A stretch of 64,000 nt of DNA from Jannaschia donghaensis (GCF_001403795.1 NZ_CXSU01000011.1:746247-810246); one strand, 5' to 3'; positions 9,813 through 19,624 are shown, numbered from the stretch's first letter. The notes: a model not told the origin generated them from the letters alone. A program made the numbers and translations.

Positions 9813-10706
9813 ATGGACAACCATGACAAGAACATGACCACCGGAAACGTCGTGATCAGCTGGGGCATCGCCGCCTTGGCCGGTTTCATCGCGTTTCTTC
9901 TGTTTCGGATCATGGGCGATTGGACGTTTTCCGCCGCCGGGTTCGGGGGCGGGTTCATTGCCCTGATCCTGGTGGTGATCTTCACGATCATCTTTGGCCG
10001 CGACCTGACGCCGCCGCAGGCCCCGCAGGTCGATCTGCGCCCACGTCCGGTCGGGCCGGACGCGCCCGTGCCGACCGCCACGGCTGCGCCCAAGGGCGCG
10101 GGCGCGGCCCCGACGGTGGACGCCACCGAGACCGTATCCCCGGATACGTCAGTGTCGAAAAACAGCGCGCCCGCCACACCGGACACGACACCAAAGGCGA
10201 CCGCGCCGGTCGCGCCAAAGGCGGCCCCCGCGGCGACGGCCGCCGTGGTCGCAGGCAGCGCGGGCACCGGTGGCGGTGCCGCCGCGGCCACGTCGCCCGC
10301 CGCGACCGGCACACCGGTGGGCGAGGGGGCCATATCGGCCACCGACCGGCGCGAGAACGAAGCGGCAAGCCGCGCCGCAATTTCCGAGCAGCCGGTGACG
10401 GCACCCGCCACCGGGCCGGGAACCAAACCCCAAGCGCTGGACGCGCCGCGCGGCGGGACGGCGGACGATCTCAAGCGGATCAAAGGCGTAGGGCCCAAGA
10501 TGGAAACTATGCTGAACGGCATGGGTTTCTGGCACTTCGATCAGATCGCATCCTGGTCCGATCAGGAGGTCGCCTGGGTCGACCAGAATCTCGAAGGGTT
10601 CAAGGGTCGGGTCACGCGCGACGAATGGGTCCCGCAGGCAAGGGCCCTAGCCGCCGGAGAGACCACCGCCTTTTCGACGCGTGTCGACAAGGGCGATGTC
10701 TATTGA
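9813..10706 (+). CDS. Membrane-anchored paralogue of the NuoE C-terminal domain
   Basis: The product has 297 residues. Two transmembrane helices come first (about 11-30 and 36-58), then a long Ala/Pro/Thr-rich linker (about 65-205), then a C-terminal domain (about 215-290) with [40 protein letters not shown] and [11 protein letters not shown]. That domain aligns almost residue for residue with the end of NuoE encoded just upstream, so it arose by duplication. GGGAG precedes the ATG. One hypothesis is that the membrane anchor and the NuoE tail bind a common partner, linking the peripheral arm to the membrane. The function is unknown. Confidence 0.8.
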   Translation: MDNHDKNMTTGNVVISWGIAALAGFIAFLLFRIMGDWTFSAAGFGGGFIALILVVIFTIIFGRDLTPPQAPQVDLRPRPVGPDAPVPTATAAPKGAGAAPTVDATETVSPDTSVSKNSAPATPDTTPKATAPVAPKAAPAATAAVVAGSAGTGGGAAAATSPAATGTPVGEGAISATDRRENEAASRAAISEQPVTAPATGPGTKPQALDAPRGGTADDLKRIKGVGPKMETMLNGMGFWHFDQIASWSDQEVAWVDQNLEGFKGRVTRDEWVPQARALAAGETTAFSTRVDKGDVY

Positions 10707-10762
10707 TCTGCGGCACCGCGGACGCTTGACGGCATCCCGCCGTCGCTGTTGAAGGGGGCGAA

Positions 10763-10990
10763 ATGACCGGCCCCTCCGACCATGACGTGGCGATCGCCAA
10801 GCGCTCCGCCCGCGTGGCGGGTGTTATTATCGGTGTCTTCGTTCTGTGGGGGGTGCTTCAGGCCCTTGGCGCGCAATACGACCTGTCGCGCCGTATCATG
10901 GGCCTGGGAGATTCCGTCGCATTGGTGGCGATGGGCTGGGCGATATACGAGACAGTGATGATCTGGCGGCTGCGCCGCGAGAAGGAGTGA
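10763..10990 (+). CDS. Small two-helix membrane protein, DUF5337-like
   Basis: The 75-residue protein has two hydrophobic segments (about 18-36 and 48-66) joined by a short polar loop ([15 protein letters not shown]). It ends in a basic tail (WRLRREKE). It matches my memory of the DUF5337 family, found in complex I operons of Rhodobacteraceae just before nuoF. AAGGGGG lies about 6 bases before the ATG, and nuoF starts 4 bases after the stop. It could be a supernumerary subunit or assembly factor, inferred from location only. Confidence 0.75.
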   Translation: MTGPSDHDVAIAKRSARVAGVIIGVFVLWGVLQALGAQYDLSRRIMGLGDSVALVAMGWAIYETVMIWRLRREKE

Positions 10991-10994
10991 CGAC

Positions 10995-12290
10995 ATGCTG
11001 CAAGACCAGGACCGCATTTTCACCAACATCTACGGGATGGCCGACCGGTCCCTGAAGGGCGCGCAGTCGCGCGGCCATTGGGACGGCACCAAGGACCTGA
11101 TCGGTCTGGGCCGCGACAAGATCGTCGAAATCATGAAGGCCAGCGGGCTGCGCGGACGCGGCGGCGCGGGCTTCCCCACGGGTCTCAAATGGTCGTTCAT
11201 GCCCAAAGAAAGCGACGGGCGTCCTGCATATCTGGTCATCAACGCCGACGAGAGCGAGCCGGGCACCTGCAAGGACCGGGAGATCATGCGCCACGATCCC
11301 CACACCCTGATCGAAGGTGCGCTGATCGCGTCCTTCGCCATGAATGCGCATGCCTGCTATATCTACATCCGCGGCGAATACATTCGCGAGAAGGAGGCGC
11401 TGCAGGCGGCCATCGACGAAGCCTATGACGCGGGCCTGATCGGCAAGAACGCCTGCGGCTCGGGCTGGGACTTCGATCTGTACCTGACCCACGGCGCGGG
11501 GGCCTACATCTGCGGCGAAGAAACCGCCCTGATCGAAAGCCTGGAAGGGAAGAAGGGGATGCCGCGCATGAAGCCGCCGTTCCCGGCAGGGGCGGGCCTT
11601 TACGGCTGCCCGACGACGGTCAACAACGTCGAAAGCATTGCGGTCGTCCCCACCATCCTGCGCCGCGGGGCCGAATGGTTCGCGGGGTTCGGTCGTCCGA
11701 ATAACGCCGGCACCAAGCTGTTCGCGATTTCCGGCCATGTGAACCGGCCCTGCGTGGTCGAGGAGGCGATGTCGATCCCCTTCGAGGAGTTGATCGAGAA
11801 GCATTGCGGCGGCATCCGTGGCGGTTGGGACAACCTCAAGGCGGTGATCCCGGGCGGGTCGTCGGTTCCGATGATTCCGGGCAAGGACATGCGCAGCGCG
11901 ATCATGGATTTCGACTATCTGCGCGAACAGAAGTCGGGTCTGGGGACGGCGGCGGTCATCGTGATGGATCAGTCCACGGACGTCATCAAGGCGATCTGGC
12001 GGTTGTCGGCGTTCTACAAGCACGAAAGCTGCGGTCAGTGCACGCCCTGCCGCGAAGGCACCGGCTGGATGATGCGGGTCATGGATCGTCTGGTGAAAGG
12101 CGAGGCGGAGGTCGAAGAGATCGACATGCTGCTCGACGTCACCAAACAGGTGGAGGGTCACACGATCTGCGCCCTCGGCGATGCGGCCGCTTGGCCGATC
12201 CAGGGTCTGATCCGGCATTTCCGCGATGAGATCGAGGATCGGATCAAGCACAAGCGCGTGCGCCCCACGGCGGCTGTGGCCGCCGAGTGA
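10995..12290 (+). CDS. nuoF: NADH-quinone oxidoreductase subunit F
   Basis: NuoF (431 residues) binds NADH and FMN and holds 4Fe-4S cluster N3, the electron entry point of complex I. Visible motifs are [18 protein letters not shown] (NADH/FMN glycine-rich site), [14 protein letters not shown] and the cluster motif [15 protein letters not shown], with a fourth cysteine in [14 protein letters not shown]. The length is normal. The stop TGA overlaps the ATG of the next lipoprotein gene (TGATG). Confidence 0.97.
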   Translation: MLQDQDRIFTNIYGMADRSLKGAQSRGHWDGTKDLIGLGRDKIVEIMKASGLRGRGGAGFPTGLKWSFMPKESDGRPAYLVINADESEPGTCKDREIMRHDPHTLIEGALIASFAMNAHACYIYIRGEYIREKEALQAAIDEAYDAGLIGKNACGSGWDFDLYLTHGAGAYICGEETALIESLEGKKGMPRMKPPFPAGAGLYGCPTTVNNVESIAVVPTILRRGAEWFAGFGRPNNAGTKLFAISGHVNRPCVVEEAMSIPFEELIEKHCGGIRGGWDNLKAVIPGGSSVPMIPGKDMRSAIMDFDYLREQKSGLGTAAVIVMDQSTDVIKAIWRLSAFYKHESCGQCTPCREGTGWMMRVMDRLVKGEAEVEEIDMLLDVTKQVEGHTICALGDAAAWPIQGLIRHFRDEIEDRIKHKRVRPTAAVAAE

Positions 12291-12742
12291 TGTTCTTGTC
12301 CTTCACCTTGAAGACGGCCGCCCTGACGGCGTTCACGGCCTTGGCTCTTGCCGCGTGCCAGACGGCATCCGTGCCGGCTGCAACCCCTGCCGTGGCATTG
12401 AACACCGACACGGTGGCATTGCAGGCCAACACGCAGTCCTTCGCCCAGGATACAGCCGTCGCGGCCTTTTATGCCCAGCGCTGCGCCGACCGGGGCATCA
12501 CGCTTGCCGGTGGCAGCCCCGACGCCGCGTCCGAAGCCTTCTTCGCCCGAATGACCGCTGCCGGTTACTCCCGCCCGCAGATCGAGGCGGCGACGGCATC
12601 GGTCGATACGGGGGCGACCGGGCAGGCCGCGATTTCCTATCTGGAAGGTCGGGGGCTGCAGGACGGCGACGACAGGCTCTGCGCTTCGGCCCGGACGGAA
12701 GTGTCGCAGGGCACGGCCGTCGGGCAACTCCTCTCGATCTGA
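12290..12742 (+). CDS. Lipoprotein, first of three DUF5333-like paralogues in the nuo operon
   Basis: The 150-residue product begins with a lipoprotein signal (ALALAAC lipobox). A GTG at 12287 is a possible alternative start, but the ATG at 12290 couples directly to the nuoF stop. The mature domain has two cysteines and ends with LCASARTEVSQGTAVGQLLS. That ending recurs in the genes at 13234 (VCAAGLREISEGTAIGALLL) and 14103 (ICRVARAEIAAGTTIGRLMY), and the central helix motif AGYSRPQIEAAT also matches both. I therefore treat the three as divergent copies of one DUF5333-type family known from Rhodobacteraceae nuo operons. Function unknown. Confidence 0.7.
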   Translation: MFLSFTLKTAALTAFTALALAACQTASVPAATPAVALNTDTVALQANTQSFAQDTAVAAFYAQRCADRGITLAGGSPDAASEAFFARMTAAGYSRPQIEAATASVDTGATGQAAISYLEGRGLQDGDDRLCASARTEVSQGTAVGQLLSI

Positions 12743-12823
12743 CGGGCGCGGTGCGGCGGGGCGCGGGCGGGGCCACGAAGGCGTTCCTTGCCTTTCCCAC
12801 GACGTTCGTGTGATCCACCCCGC

Positions 12824-13237
12824 ATGATGGAACATATTGCCCCCTACGCTCATGCCCTCGCCTCTCTTGGCGGCTGGGCCATTTTGATGGTCATCCTGCT
12901 GATCGCCTCCGCCTTCGGGACGCCTCGCGGCAGGACCGAAAGCGGCCATCCGGTCCGCGACTATTCGGACCCGGCCTACCGCCGCAGTCGGGCGTTCCTG
13001 AACGCGATCGAAATCAGTGGGCCGTTCATTGCCGCCACGCTTGCCGCGATCCTGGTCGGCGCGTCGCCGCTGCTGGTCAACATCTTTGCGTCCGTGTTTC
13101 TTGCCTCGCGCGTGGGGATGGCCATCGTTCACATCGCGACCGAGATTCAGCCCCTGCGCTCCGCGTTCTGGTTCGTCGGGCTGATCTGCTGCCTGGCCCT
13201 TGCCGGGATGGCGATCGTCGGGGCTTTCGCGCTTTGA
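12824..13237 (+). CDS. MAPEG-family membrane protein
   Basis: The product has about 137 residues with four hydrophobic segments (near residues 8-30, 58-80, 85-105 and 115-135). The pattern ESGHPVRDYSDPAYRRSRAFLNAIEISGPF, followed by SRVGMAIVHIATEIQPLRSAFW, fits the MAPEG superfamily (membrane-associated proteins in eicosanoid and glutathione metabolism). The in-frame start at 12788 is less likely than the ATG pair at 12824/12827, which begins the first helix region. Its stop overlaps the TTG of the next gene. A role in complex I is unproven; the enzyme substrate cannot be guessed from sequence. Confidence 0.75.
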   Translation: MMEHIAPYAHALASLGGWAILMVILLIASAFGTPRGRTESGHPVRDYSDPAYRRSRAFLNAIEISGPFIAATLAAILVGASPLLVNIFASVFLASRVGMAIVHIATEIQPLRSAFWFVGLICCLALAGMAIVGAFAL

Positions 13238-13626
13238 TCCGGCTTGCGGCCCTCGTTCTGATCGCCGCACCGGCCGCGGCGCAGGACAGACGCCCCGCGC
13301 CCGAGATTTTCGTCACATCCGCCATGGCCACCTCGACAGCGCAGATACTGGCCGTGAACTGCCCCGTGTTGTCCATCAATCCCGGAGCGATGCGCACCGA
13401 GACGGACCGCGTCCTGGACGCGCTGGACGCAGATGGCTTCACGCCCGAGACGATGACCGACGCGATGGAAGACCCGTCGGACCGGATCGCGGTCTTGCAG
13501 GATGCGTTCCTGGCGAAGCATGATCTCGCCGACGGGGCCACGTCAGATGCGGTTTGCGCCGCCGGGCTGCGCGAAATTTCTGAGGGAACCGCCATCGGTG
13601 CCCTGTTGCTGGAGGTCGAGGGATGA
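13234..13626 (+). CDS. Secreted protein, second DUF5333-like paralogue
   Basis: The frame encodes 130 residues from a TTG start overlapping the MAPEG stop (TTGA). The choice of TTG is supported by an immediate signal peptide (MIRLAALVLIAAPAAAQ). The mature part has cysteines in AVNCPVL and DAVCAAG, the helix motif DGFTPETMTDAM and the family ending REISEGTAIGALLL. These align with the proteins at 12290 and 14103. The stop overlaps the next ATG (ATGA at 13623-13626). Periplasmic, function unknown. Confidence 0.7.
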   Translation: MIRLAALVLIAAPAAAQDRRPAPEIFVTSAMATSTAQILAVNCPVLSINPGAMRTETDRVLDALDADGFTPETMTDAMEDPSDRIAVLQDAFLAKHDLADGATSDAVCAAGLREISEGTAIGALLLEVEG

Positions 13627-14012
13627 GGATCTTGGGTTTGGGTATCGCGACCACGCTGGCGCTGTCGGGATGCGGCACACTGGGCAGCTTGTCGTCCGGC
13701 GCATCGTCCCCGTTCAGCGGCGGTGGCGGTGGATTGCGCGGCTCCCAAAGCGAGATCGACGGCATCCGGTTTCGCACCCGCGTCTCTTCGGTCACTGCGG
13801 ACGATCGCGGTTTTACGACCCTGACACGTGGGGCCGGACGCGACCTGGCCGCCGCTGCGGAGGCGGGACGGGTCGAAGCCGTGGAATATTGCATCCGCCG
13901 ATTCGGCGGATCGGAAATCACCTGGACGCTGGGACCGGACCGCCCGGCCGGGGAAACGCCGCTGGATCAGGCGGGCGCACTGATCCTGGCGGGGACCTGC
14001 ATCTCGCGGTGA
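13623..14012 (+). CDS. Hypothetical lipoprotein in the nuo operon
   Basis: The product has 129 residues with a lipoprotein signal ending in LSGC, then a Ser/Gly-rich linker (SSGASSPFSGGGGGLRGS) and a small domain (about residues 45-128) with two cysteines (VEYCIRRFGG, AGTCISR). The start overlaps the previous stop by 4 bases. I do not recognise the family. It sits between the second and third DUF5333-like genes and probably belongs to the same envelope-associated accessory set. Confidence 0.65.
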   Translation: MRILGLGIATTLALSGCGTLGSLSSGASSPFSGGGGGLRGSQSEIDGIRFRTRVSSVTADDRGFTTLTRGAGRDLAAAAEAGRVEAVEYCIRRFGGSEITWTLGPDRPAGETPLDQAGALILAGTCISR

Positions 14013-14102
14013 TCCGTCTGTGATCGGATGTCACGGCCGCTGATATTGAATAGCCCGTGTAAGGGCGCACATCTGATGACGACACGAAACATTCGAGGTC
14101 CG

Positions 14103-14507
14103 ATGATGATTGCCCGCACCCTTGCAGTCGCCCTGCTTCTGGCAACGCCCGCCGCCGCCGACCGATACGATGCCCTGCGGGCCGATCCCGAAATCGCCAA
14201 CGGCGTGCTGGTCGCCGCCATCGGCGACGCCATCGGCGATGCCTGTCCCGATCTGGGGGAGCGTCGCACACGGTCATTGCTGGTGCTGAACGCGTTGGTG
14301 AACCGCGCACGCACCCTGGGCTATTCCGTCGGTGAAATCCGGGCCTATGTCGACGACGACGGTGAAAAAGCGCGGGTCAAGTCGCAGGCGCGGCAGTGGT
14401 TGGCGCAAAAGGGGGCCTCGACCAATGATCCGGGCAGCATCTGCCGGGTCGCGCGGGCTGAAATTGCCGCCGGAACGACCATCGGACGGCTCATGTACGT
14501 CAAGTGA
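14103..14507 (+). CDS. Secreted DUF5333-family protein (third paralogue)
   Basis: The product has about 134 residues with a signal peptide (IARTLAVALLLATPAAA). Two ATGs are adjacent (14103, 14106); the second is better spaced from GAGG at 14095-14098. The mature domain has the family pattern: a cysteine in GDACPDLGERR, the helix GYSVGEIRAYVDDD, AKSQARQWLAQKGA, a second cysteine and the ending AEIAAGTTIGRLM. It is the closest of the three paralogues to the DUF5333 proteins I recall next to nuoG in Rhodobacter-type operons. The role is unknown; the two cysteines may form a disulfide. Confidence 0.75.
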   Translation: MMIARTLAVALLLATPAAADRYDALRADPEIANGVLVAAIGDAIGDACPDLGERRTRSLLVLNALVNRARTLGYSVGEIRAYVDDDGEKARVKSQARQWLAQKGASTNDPGSICRVARAEIAAGTTIGRLMYVK

Positions 14508-14624
14508 GAACCATCACGGGCGGGGGCGACAAAGCCTCGCACGCGACGTTTCCGACACTGGCCTCCGCCGTCCGACCGGGCTAAACAACGTGCAAACGCG
14601 CTGATGCAGACCGGAGCGACCGCG

Positions 14625-16643
14625 ATGTCCGACCTCAAGACAATCAACATCGACGGAACCGAGATCGAGGTTCCCGCCGAAATGACACTGATCCAGGCTT
14701 GTGAGCAAGCGGGCGTCGAGATCCCCCGTTTCTGTTATCATGAGCGTCTGTCCATCGCGGGCAATTGCCGTATGTGTCTGGTCGAGGTCGTTGGTGGCCC
14801 GCCGAAACCCGCCGCAAGCTGCGCCATGCAGGTCAAGGATCTGCGTCCCGGCAAGGACGGGGAGCCGCCGGTCGTCAGAACCAACTCGCCCATGGTCAAG
14901 AAGGCGCGCGAGGGGGTGATGGAGTTCCTGCTCATCAATCATCCGCTGGACTGCCCGATCTGCGATCAGGGTGGTGAATGCGATCTGCAGGATCAGGCAA
15001 TGGCCTACGGGGTCGACTTTTCGCGCTTCCGCGAACCCAAGCGCGCCGCCGTCGATCTGGATCTTGGCCCGCTGGTCGAAACCCATATGACGCGCTGCAT
15101 CTCCTGCACCCGCTGCGTGCGTTTCACCACCGAAGTCGCGGGCATCACCCAGATGGGCCAGACCGGACGCGGCGAGGATTCGGAGATCACGTCCTATTTG
15201 GGCGAGACGTTGAAATCGAACATGCAGGGCAACATCATCGATCTGTGCCCCGTCGGCGCCCTGGTGTCCAAGCCCTATGCCTTCACGGCCCGCCCGTGGG
15301 AGCTGACGAAGACCGAAACCATCGATGTGATGGATGCGCTGGGCGCGTCGATCCGGGTGGACACCAAGGGCCGCGATGTCATGCGCATCCTGCCGCGCAA
15401 CCACGACGGCACCAACGAAGAGTGGATTTCCGACAAGACCCGCTTCGTCTTTGACGGCCTGCGCCGCCAGCGTTTGGACAAGCCTTATGTCCGCGTCGAC
15501 GGCAAATTGAAGTCCGCCACCTGGCCCGAGGCTCTGGACGCCGCGGCTAAGGCAATGAAAGACGCGAAGGTCGCGGGCCTCGTCGGTGACCTGGTTCCAA
15601 CCGAAGCCGCCTTTGCCCTGCGCCAGTTGATGGACAAGATGGGTGGCGTCACCGAATGTCGCACCGATGGGGCAAAACTGGGGACCGGCCGCGCGGAATA
15701 TGCGGGCACGGCGGCGATCGAGGATATCGACACCGCTCAGAATATCATGTTGATCGGTACCGACCCCGCGCGGGAGGCCCCGGTCTTGAATGCCCGCTTG
15801 CGCAAGGCGTGGACGCGCGGTGCGAACGTCGGCCTGGTCGGCAAGAAGGTCGATCTGACCTTCGATTACGAACACGTCGGCACCGGCCGCGCCGCGTTGG
15901 CGCAGGTCTCCGGGCAGACGGTTAGCGAAGAGACCAGAGCCGCGCCCTCGATCGTGATCGTCGGCATGGCGGCCCTGTCTGGGGACGACGGCGCGGACGT
16001 CTTCGCCCACGCCCGTCAGATCGCGGAGAATTCGGACTCCGGTCTGCTGATCCTGCACACCGCAGCGTCGCGTGTGGGCGCGATGGATGCGGGCTGCACC
16101 ACCGACGGCGGGGTCGAGGCCGCGCTGGCGGCGGACGTCATCTACAACCTGGGGGCCGATGACGTGGATGTGCCGGCGGGCAAGTTCGTCATCTACCAGG
16201 GCAGTCACGGCGACCGGGGCGCGCACCGTGCCGACGTCATCCTGCCCGGGGCCGCCTGGACCGAGGAGCAGGGCCTGTTCGTCAATACCGAAGGCCGCCC
16301 GCAGCTTGCCCTGCGCTCCGCCTTCGCGCCGGGCGACGCCAAGGAAAACTGGGCTATCCTGCGCGCCCTGTCGGCCGAGGTCGGGCTGCAGCTGTCGTTC
16401 GACAGCATCGCACAGCTGCGCCGCGCCCTGGTGAAGACCGCACCCCATCTGGCCGAAATCGACGAGGTGGCGGTCAATACCTTCGCGCCGACGGCGGCCC
16501 TGCCTGCCTTGGCCGATGGAGACTTCGACGTTACGATCTCCGATTTTTATCTGACGAACCCGATCGCCCGCGCCAGCCAGTTGATGGCGGAACTCTCGCA
16601 GCTGGCCCGCGACCGCGACAATCAGCCGATCGCGGCGGAGTAG
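14625..16643 (+). CDS. nuoG: NADH-quinone oxidoreductase subunit G
   Basis: NuoG (672 residues from the ATG at 14625; an in-frame ATG at 14604 would add 7) carries the electron-wire clusters N1b, N4 and N5. Residues 1-80 are the 2Fe-2S ferredoxin domain ([19 protein letters not shown]). Next comes the His/Cys motif [19 protein letters not shown] and then [12 protein letters not shown]. The rest is the molybdopterin-oxidoreductase-like domain, which has lost its cofactor role in this family. The start choice rests on similarity beginning at the MSDLK segment. Confidence 0.96.
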   Translation: MSDLKTINIDGTEIEVPAEMTLIQACEQAGVEIPRFCYHERLSIAGNCRMCLVEVVGGPPKPAASCAMQVKDLRPGKDGEPPVVRTNSPMVKKAREGVMEFLLINHPLDCPICDQGGECDLQDQAMAYGVDFSRFREPKRAAVDLDLGPLVETHMTRCISCTRCVRFTTEVAGITQMGQTGRGEDSEITSYLGETLKSNMQGNIIDLCPVGALVSKPYAFTARPWELTKTETIDVMDALGASIRVDTKGRDVMRILPRNHDGTNEEWISDKTRFVFDGLRRQRLDKPYVRVDGKLKSATWPEALDAAAKAMKDAKVAGLVGDLVPTEAAFALRQLMDKMGGVTECRTDGAKLGTGRAEYAGTAAIEDIDTAQNIMLIGTDPAREAPVLNARLRKAWTRGANVGLVGKKVDLTFDYEHVGTGRAALAQVSGQTVSEETRAAPSIVIVGMAALSGDDGADVFAHARQIAENSDSGLLILHTAASRVGAMDAGCTTDGGVEAALAADVIYNLGADDVDVPAGKFVIYQGSHGDRGAHRADVILPGAAWTEEQGLFVNTEGRPQLALRSAFAPGDAKENWAILRALSAEVGLQLSFDSIAQLRRALVKTAPHLAEIDEVAVNTFAPTAALPALADGDFDVTISDFYLTNPIARASQLMAELSQLARDRDNQPIAAE

Positions 16644-16648
16644 GGACC

Positions 16649-17035
16649 ATGCGGGCCGTCCCGCTGGTTCTTGTCGCGCTCGTCTCCGGATGCCAAAACG
16701 CGGAGCAGCCCGTGGTCGATGTGTTTCGGCCCGACTACAAGGGGGTCGAGACGCGGCTGCTGGAAGGCGATCTGGTGAACTTCCTGGTGACGATGGAAGG
16801 GGCGCGTGACCCGCAGGATGTGTTGGATTACGCCGAATGCGCCGCGTCGCAATATGCGCTGATCCGGGGATTCGGATTCGCGCGTCAGGTGCGGACAAAC
16901 GTGGTCGAAGAGGGTGGCCTTTGGCGCGGAGATGCGGTTTACACCGTTTCGCCAGCGCTCCCTCGGGGGCTGAGAACGATTGATGCCGAAGTGGCGGTCG
17001 AGACCTGCCGCGACAAGGGCATTCCGACCATATGA
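16649..17035 (+). CDS. Hypothetical lipoprotein between nuoG and nuoH
   Basis: The product has 128 residues with a short lipoprotein signal and lipobox VSGC. The mature domain is compact, with cysteines in YAECAASQYA and VETCRDKG and a central FARQVRTNV..GGLWRGDAVYTVSP stretch that reads like an alpha/beta sandwich. It starts 5 bases after the nuoG stop and ends 9 bases before nuoH. I know no named family. It appears to be part of the periplasmic accessory set in this operon. Confidence 0.7.
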   Translation: MRAVPLVLVALVSGCQNAEQPVVDVFRPDYKGVETRLLEGDLVNFLVTMEGARDPQDVLDYAECAASQYALIRGFGFARQVRTNVVEEGGLWRGDAVYTVSPALPRGLRTIDAEVAVETCRDKGIPTI

Positions 17036-17044
17036 GGACGTGAC

Positions 17045-18082
17045 ATGGGCGAATTCTTTCTGACTGGACCCGGTATCGCCCTGATCATCCTGGCGCAAAC
17101 GTTGGCTGTGGTCGCCTTCGTGATGATCTCGCTGTTGTTCCTCGTTTACGGCGATCGCAAGATCTGGGCGGCTGTGCAGATGCGGCGCGGCCCCAACGTC
17201 GTCGGTCCATGGGGTGCGCTTCAAACGGTGGCGGACGCGTTGAAATACGTGGTCAAGGAAATCGTTATTCCGGCCGGCGCGGACCGTTTCGTCTTCATGC
17301 TGGCCCCGCTGATTTCCTTCGTGCTGGCAATGATCGCCTGGGCGGTGATCCCGTTTTCGTCGACCTGGGTGTTGGCCGATATCAACGTCGCCATCCTTTA
17401 CGTCTTCGCCGTTTCCTCGCTGGAGGTGTACGGCGTGATCATGGGCGGCTGGGCGTCGAACTCCAAATATCCGTTCCTGGGCTCGCTCCGGTCCGCGGCG
17501 CAGATGATCTCCTACGAGGTGTCGATCGGCCTGGTCATCATTGGCGTGATCCTGTCGACCGGCTCGCTCAACTTCGGGGCCATCGTCGCGGCGCAGGACA
17601 CCGGCTGGGGCTTCTTCGGCTGGTACTGGCTGCCGCATTTCCCGATGGTTTTCCTGTTCTTCATTTCGGCCCTGGCCGAGACGAACCGCCCACCCTTCGA
17701 CCTGCCGGAAGCGGAATCGGAGCTGGTCGCCGGATACCAGGTCGAATATTCGTCGACGCCGTTCCTTCTATTCATGGCCGGCGAATACATCGCCATCTTC
17801 CTGATGTGCGCGCTGATCTCGCTGCTGTTTTTCGGCGGCTGGCTGTCCCCCATCCCGTTCCTGCCCGACGGGCCGCTGTGGATGGTTGCCAAGATGGCGT
17901 TCTTCTTCTTCCTCTTCGCGATGGTGAAGGCCATCGTGCCGCGCTACCGCTACGATCAATTGATGCGTTTGGGCTGGAAGGTGTTCCTTCCGTTCTCGCT
18001 CGCCTGGGTCGTTCTGGTGGCATTCCTTGCACGCTACGAAGTGCTCGGCGGGTTCTGGGCCCGCTGGGCCACGGGGGCCTGA
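17045..18082 (+). CDS. nuoH: NADH-quinone oxidoreductase subunit H
   Basis: NuoH (345 residues) is the eight-helix membrane subunit forming the entrance of the quinone channel. Signature segments are [42 protein letters not shown] and the charged loop [20 protein letters not shown]. Hydrophobic segments run through the whole length. The length is typical. It is separated by 1 base from nuoI. Confidence 0.97.
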   Translation: MGEFFLTGPGIALIILAQTLAVVAFVMISLLFLVYGDRKIWAAVQMRRGPNVVGPWGALQTVADALKYVVKEIVIPAGADRFVFMLAPLISFVLAMIAWAVIPFSSTWVLADINVAILYVFAVSSLEVYGVIMGGWASNSKYPFLGSLRSAAQMISYEVSIGLVIIGVILSTGSLNFGAIVAAQDTGWGFFGWYWLPHFPMVFLFFISALAETNRPPFDLPEAESELVAGYQVEYSSTPFLLFMAGEYIAIFLMCALISLLFFGGWLSPIPFLPDGPLWMVAKMAFFFFLFAMVKAIVPRYRYDQLMRLGWKVFLPFSLAWVVLVAFLARYEVLGGFWARWATGA

Positions 18083-18083
18083 T

Positions 18084-18590
18084 ATGACACAGCAGACGCA
18101 GCAGATCGACTGGAACCGGTCCATCAAGTATTTTCTCCTGGCGGACATCTGGAACGGGATGCGGCTGGGCTTCAAATATTTCTTCGCGCCCAAGGCCACG
18201 CTGAACTATCCGCACGAGAAGGGGCCGCAAAGTCCGCGCTTCCGCGGCGAACACGCGCTGCGCCGCTATCCCAACGGCGAAGAACGCTGCATCGCCTGCA
18301 AGCTGTGCGAAGCGGTTTGCCCGGCGCAGGCGATCACCATCGACGCCGAGCCGCGCGAGGATGGGTCGCGCCGTACGACGCGTTACGACATCGACATGAC
18401 CAAATGCATCTTCTGCGGCTTCTGCCAGGAGGCTTGCCCCGTCGATGCCATCGTCGAAGGCCCGAATTTCGAATACGCCACTGAGACGCGGGAGGAGCTG
18501 TTCTACGACAAGGAAAAGCTGCTCGACAATGGTGAGCGTTGGGAAGCGGTCATCGCGAAGAACCTCGAAATGGATGCGCCCTACCGATGA
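18084..18590 (+). CDS. nuoI: NADH-quinone oxidoreductase subunit I
   Basis: NuoI (168 residues) holds two 4Fe-4S clusters (N6a and N6b) and connects the peripheral arm to the membrane arm. The two ferredoxin motifs are [16 protein letters not shown] and [16 protein letters not shown]. The start at 18084 fits family length; the longer in-frame extension overlaps nuoH. The stop overlaps the next gene's ATG by 4 bases. Confidence 0.97.
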   Translation: MTQQTQQIDWNRSIKYFLLADIWNGMRLGFKYFFAPKATLNYPHEKGPQSPRFRGEHALRRYPNGEERCIACKLCEAVCPAQAITIDAEPREDGSRRTTRYDIDMTKCIFCGFCQEACPVDAIVEGPNFEYATETREELFYDKEKLLDNGERWEAVIAKNLEMDAPYR

Positions 18591-18982
18591 GTGATCCCAA
18601 GAATCCGTTCGCGGCCTGGATGGGCCAGATGCAGGACATGGCCAAGACCATGAACCCTGCACTCGAGCATTTCACGCCCACCGGGTTCGAGAAGCTCTGG
18701 CCGACGATGCCCGCCGAAATGGTGGAGCAATTCATGGGCAAGGGCCTGAACCCCGAGGGTCTGGACGCCAAGACCAAGATGCTGCTGACGCTGGCCGGCC
18801 TGACCGTGCTGGGCGCGCAGGCCGAGGCGCAGATCCGCCTGACCGTTCGACAGGCCGCCGAACAGGGTGCCACCAAACAGGAGATCGCCGAGACGATCGG
18901 CCTGATGGGTCTGTTCGGGGGGCTGCCCGCGATGAACAAGGCGATGGAGTTGGCCAATGCCGCACTGGGGGACGAGGAATGA
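18587..18982 (+). CDS. AhpD/carboxymuconolactone decarboxylase-like protein without cysteines
   Basis: The product has 131 residues and is mostly helical. The segment [47 protein letters not shown] resembles the CMD/AhpD fold, where 'R......LA..... c..c...H...a...G.s..Ei.e' is expected. The redox CxxC and the histidine of AhpD are absent, and there is no cysteine in the whole protein, so peroxidase activity is not expected. The N-terminus ([21 protein letters not shown]) is phasin-like amphipathic helix. It overlaps both nuoI and nuoJ by 4 bases. A structural or assembly role is a guess. Confidence 0.65.
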   Translation: MSDPKNPFAAWMGQMQDMAKTMNPALEHFTPTGFEKLWPTMPAEMVEQFMGKGLNPEGLDAKTKMLLTLAGLTVLGAQAEAQIRLTVRQAAEQGATKQEIAETIGLMGLFGGLPAMNKAMELANAALGDEE

Positions 18983-19593
18983 CCGTCCTTGACGCCGCCT
19001 TCTATCTTTTTGCGATCATCACCGTGACGGCCGGTCTGTTCGTGGTCGTGTCGCGCAACCCGGTTCATTCGGTGCTCTGGCTGATCCTGTGCTTTCTGTC
19101 GACGGCGGGTCTGTTCGTTCTTCTGGGGGCGGAATTCGTCGCGATGCTGCTGATCATCGTCTATGTGGGCGCGGTCGCGGTGCTGTTCTTGTTCGTCGTC
19201 ATGATGCTCGACGTCGATTTCGCCGAACTGAAGGCGGAGATGGCGAAATACGTACCGCTTGCAGGTTTGATCGGTGTGGTCCTGCTGATGCAGCTGGCCA
19301 TCGCCTACGGCGTCTGGGAAACGGCCGAAGGGGTCGAGATGGCCGCCGGTCTTTCGGCGATCGAAACGCCGCCCGTCCTGAACACGCAGGCCTTGGGTCT
19401 CATTCTCTATGACGAATATTTCGTCATGTTCCAGCTTTCGGGTCTGATCCTGCTGGTCGCGATGATCGGGGCCATCGCCCTTACGTTGCGCCACCGCAAG
19501 GACGTCAAGCGCCAGAACGTGCTGCACCAGATGTGGCGTGACCCCGCGACCGCTATGGACGTCCACGACGTCAAGCCGGGGCAGGGGCTGTGA
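18979..19593 (+). CDS. nuoJ: NADH-quinone oxidoreductase subunit J
   Basis: NuoJ (204 residues) is a five-helix membrane subunit. The hallmark helix 3 region [28 protein letters not shown], containing the pi-bulge segment, is present near residues 55-80. Helices also lie at about 6-22, 30-48, 92-110 and 150-172. The start overlaps the upstream stop (ATGA). The C-terminal tail is polar and basic. Confidence 0.96.
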   Translation: MTVLDAAFYLFAIITVTAGLFVVVSRNPVHSVLWLILCFLSTAGLFVLLGAEFVAMLLIIVYVGAVAVLFLFVVMMLDVDFAELKAEMAKYVPLAGLIGVVLLMQLAIAYGVWETAEGVEMAAGLSAIETPPVLNTQALGLILYDEYFVMFQLSGLILLVAMIGAIALTLRHRKDVKRQNVLHQMWRDPATAMDVHDVKPGQGL

Positions 19594-19624
19594 CCTTCCC
19601 GAAGTCAATCCAGGAGGAGACGTA

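Noticed and set aside
12812-12841. A TGATCC followed after 18 bases by TATTG near the MAPEG gene, resembling a sigma-E promoter
   Set aside because: The start site would fall downstream of the likely MAPEG start codon, and the position is inside an overlapping operon. Probably chance.
14514-16898. A 794-codon frame on the minus strand opposite nuoG
   Set aside because: Shadow of nuoG caused by strong third-position GC bias; no start signal or motif.
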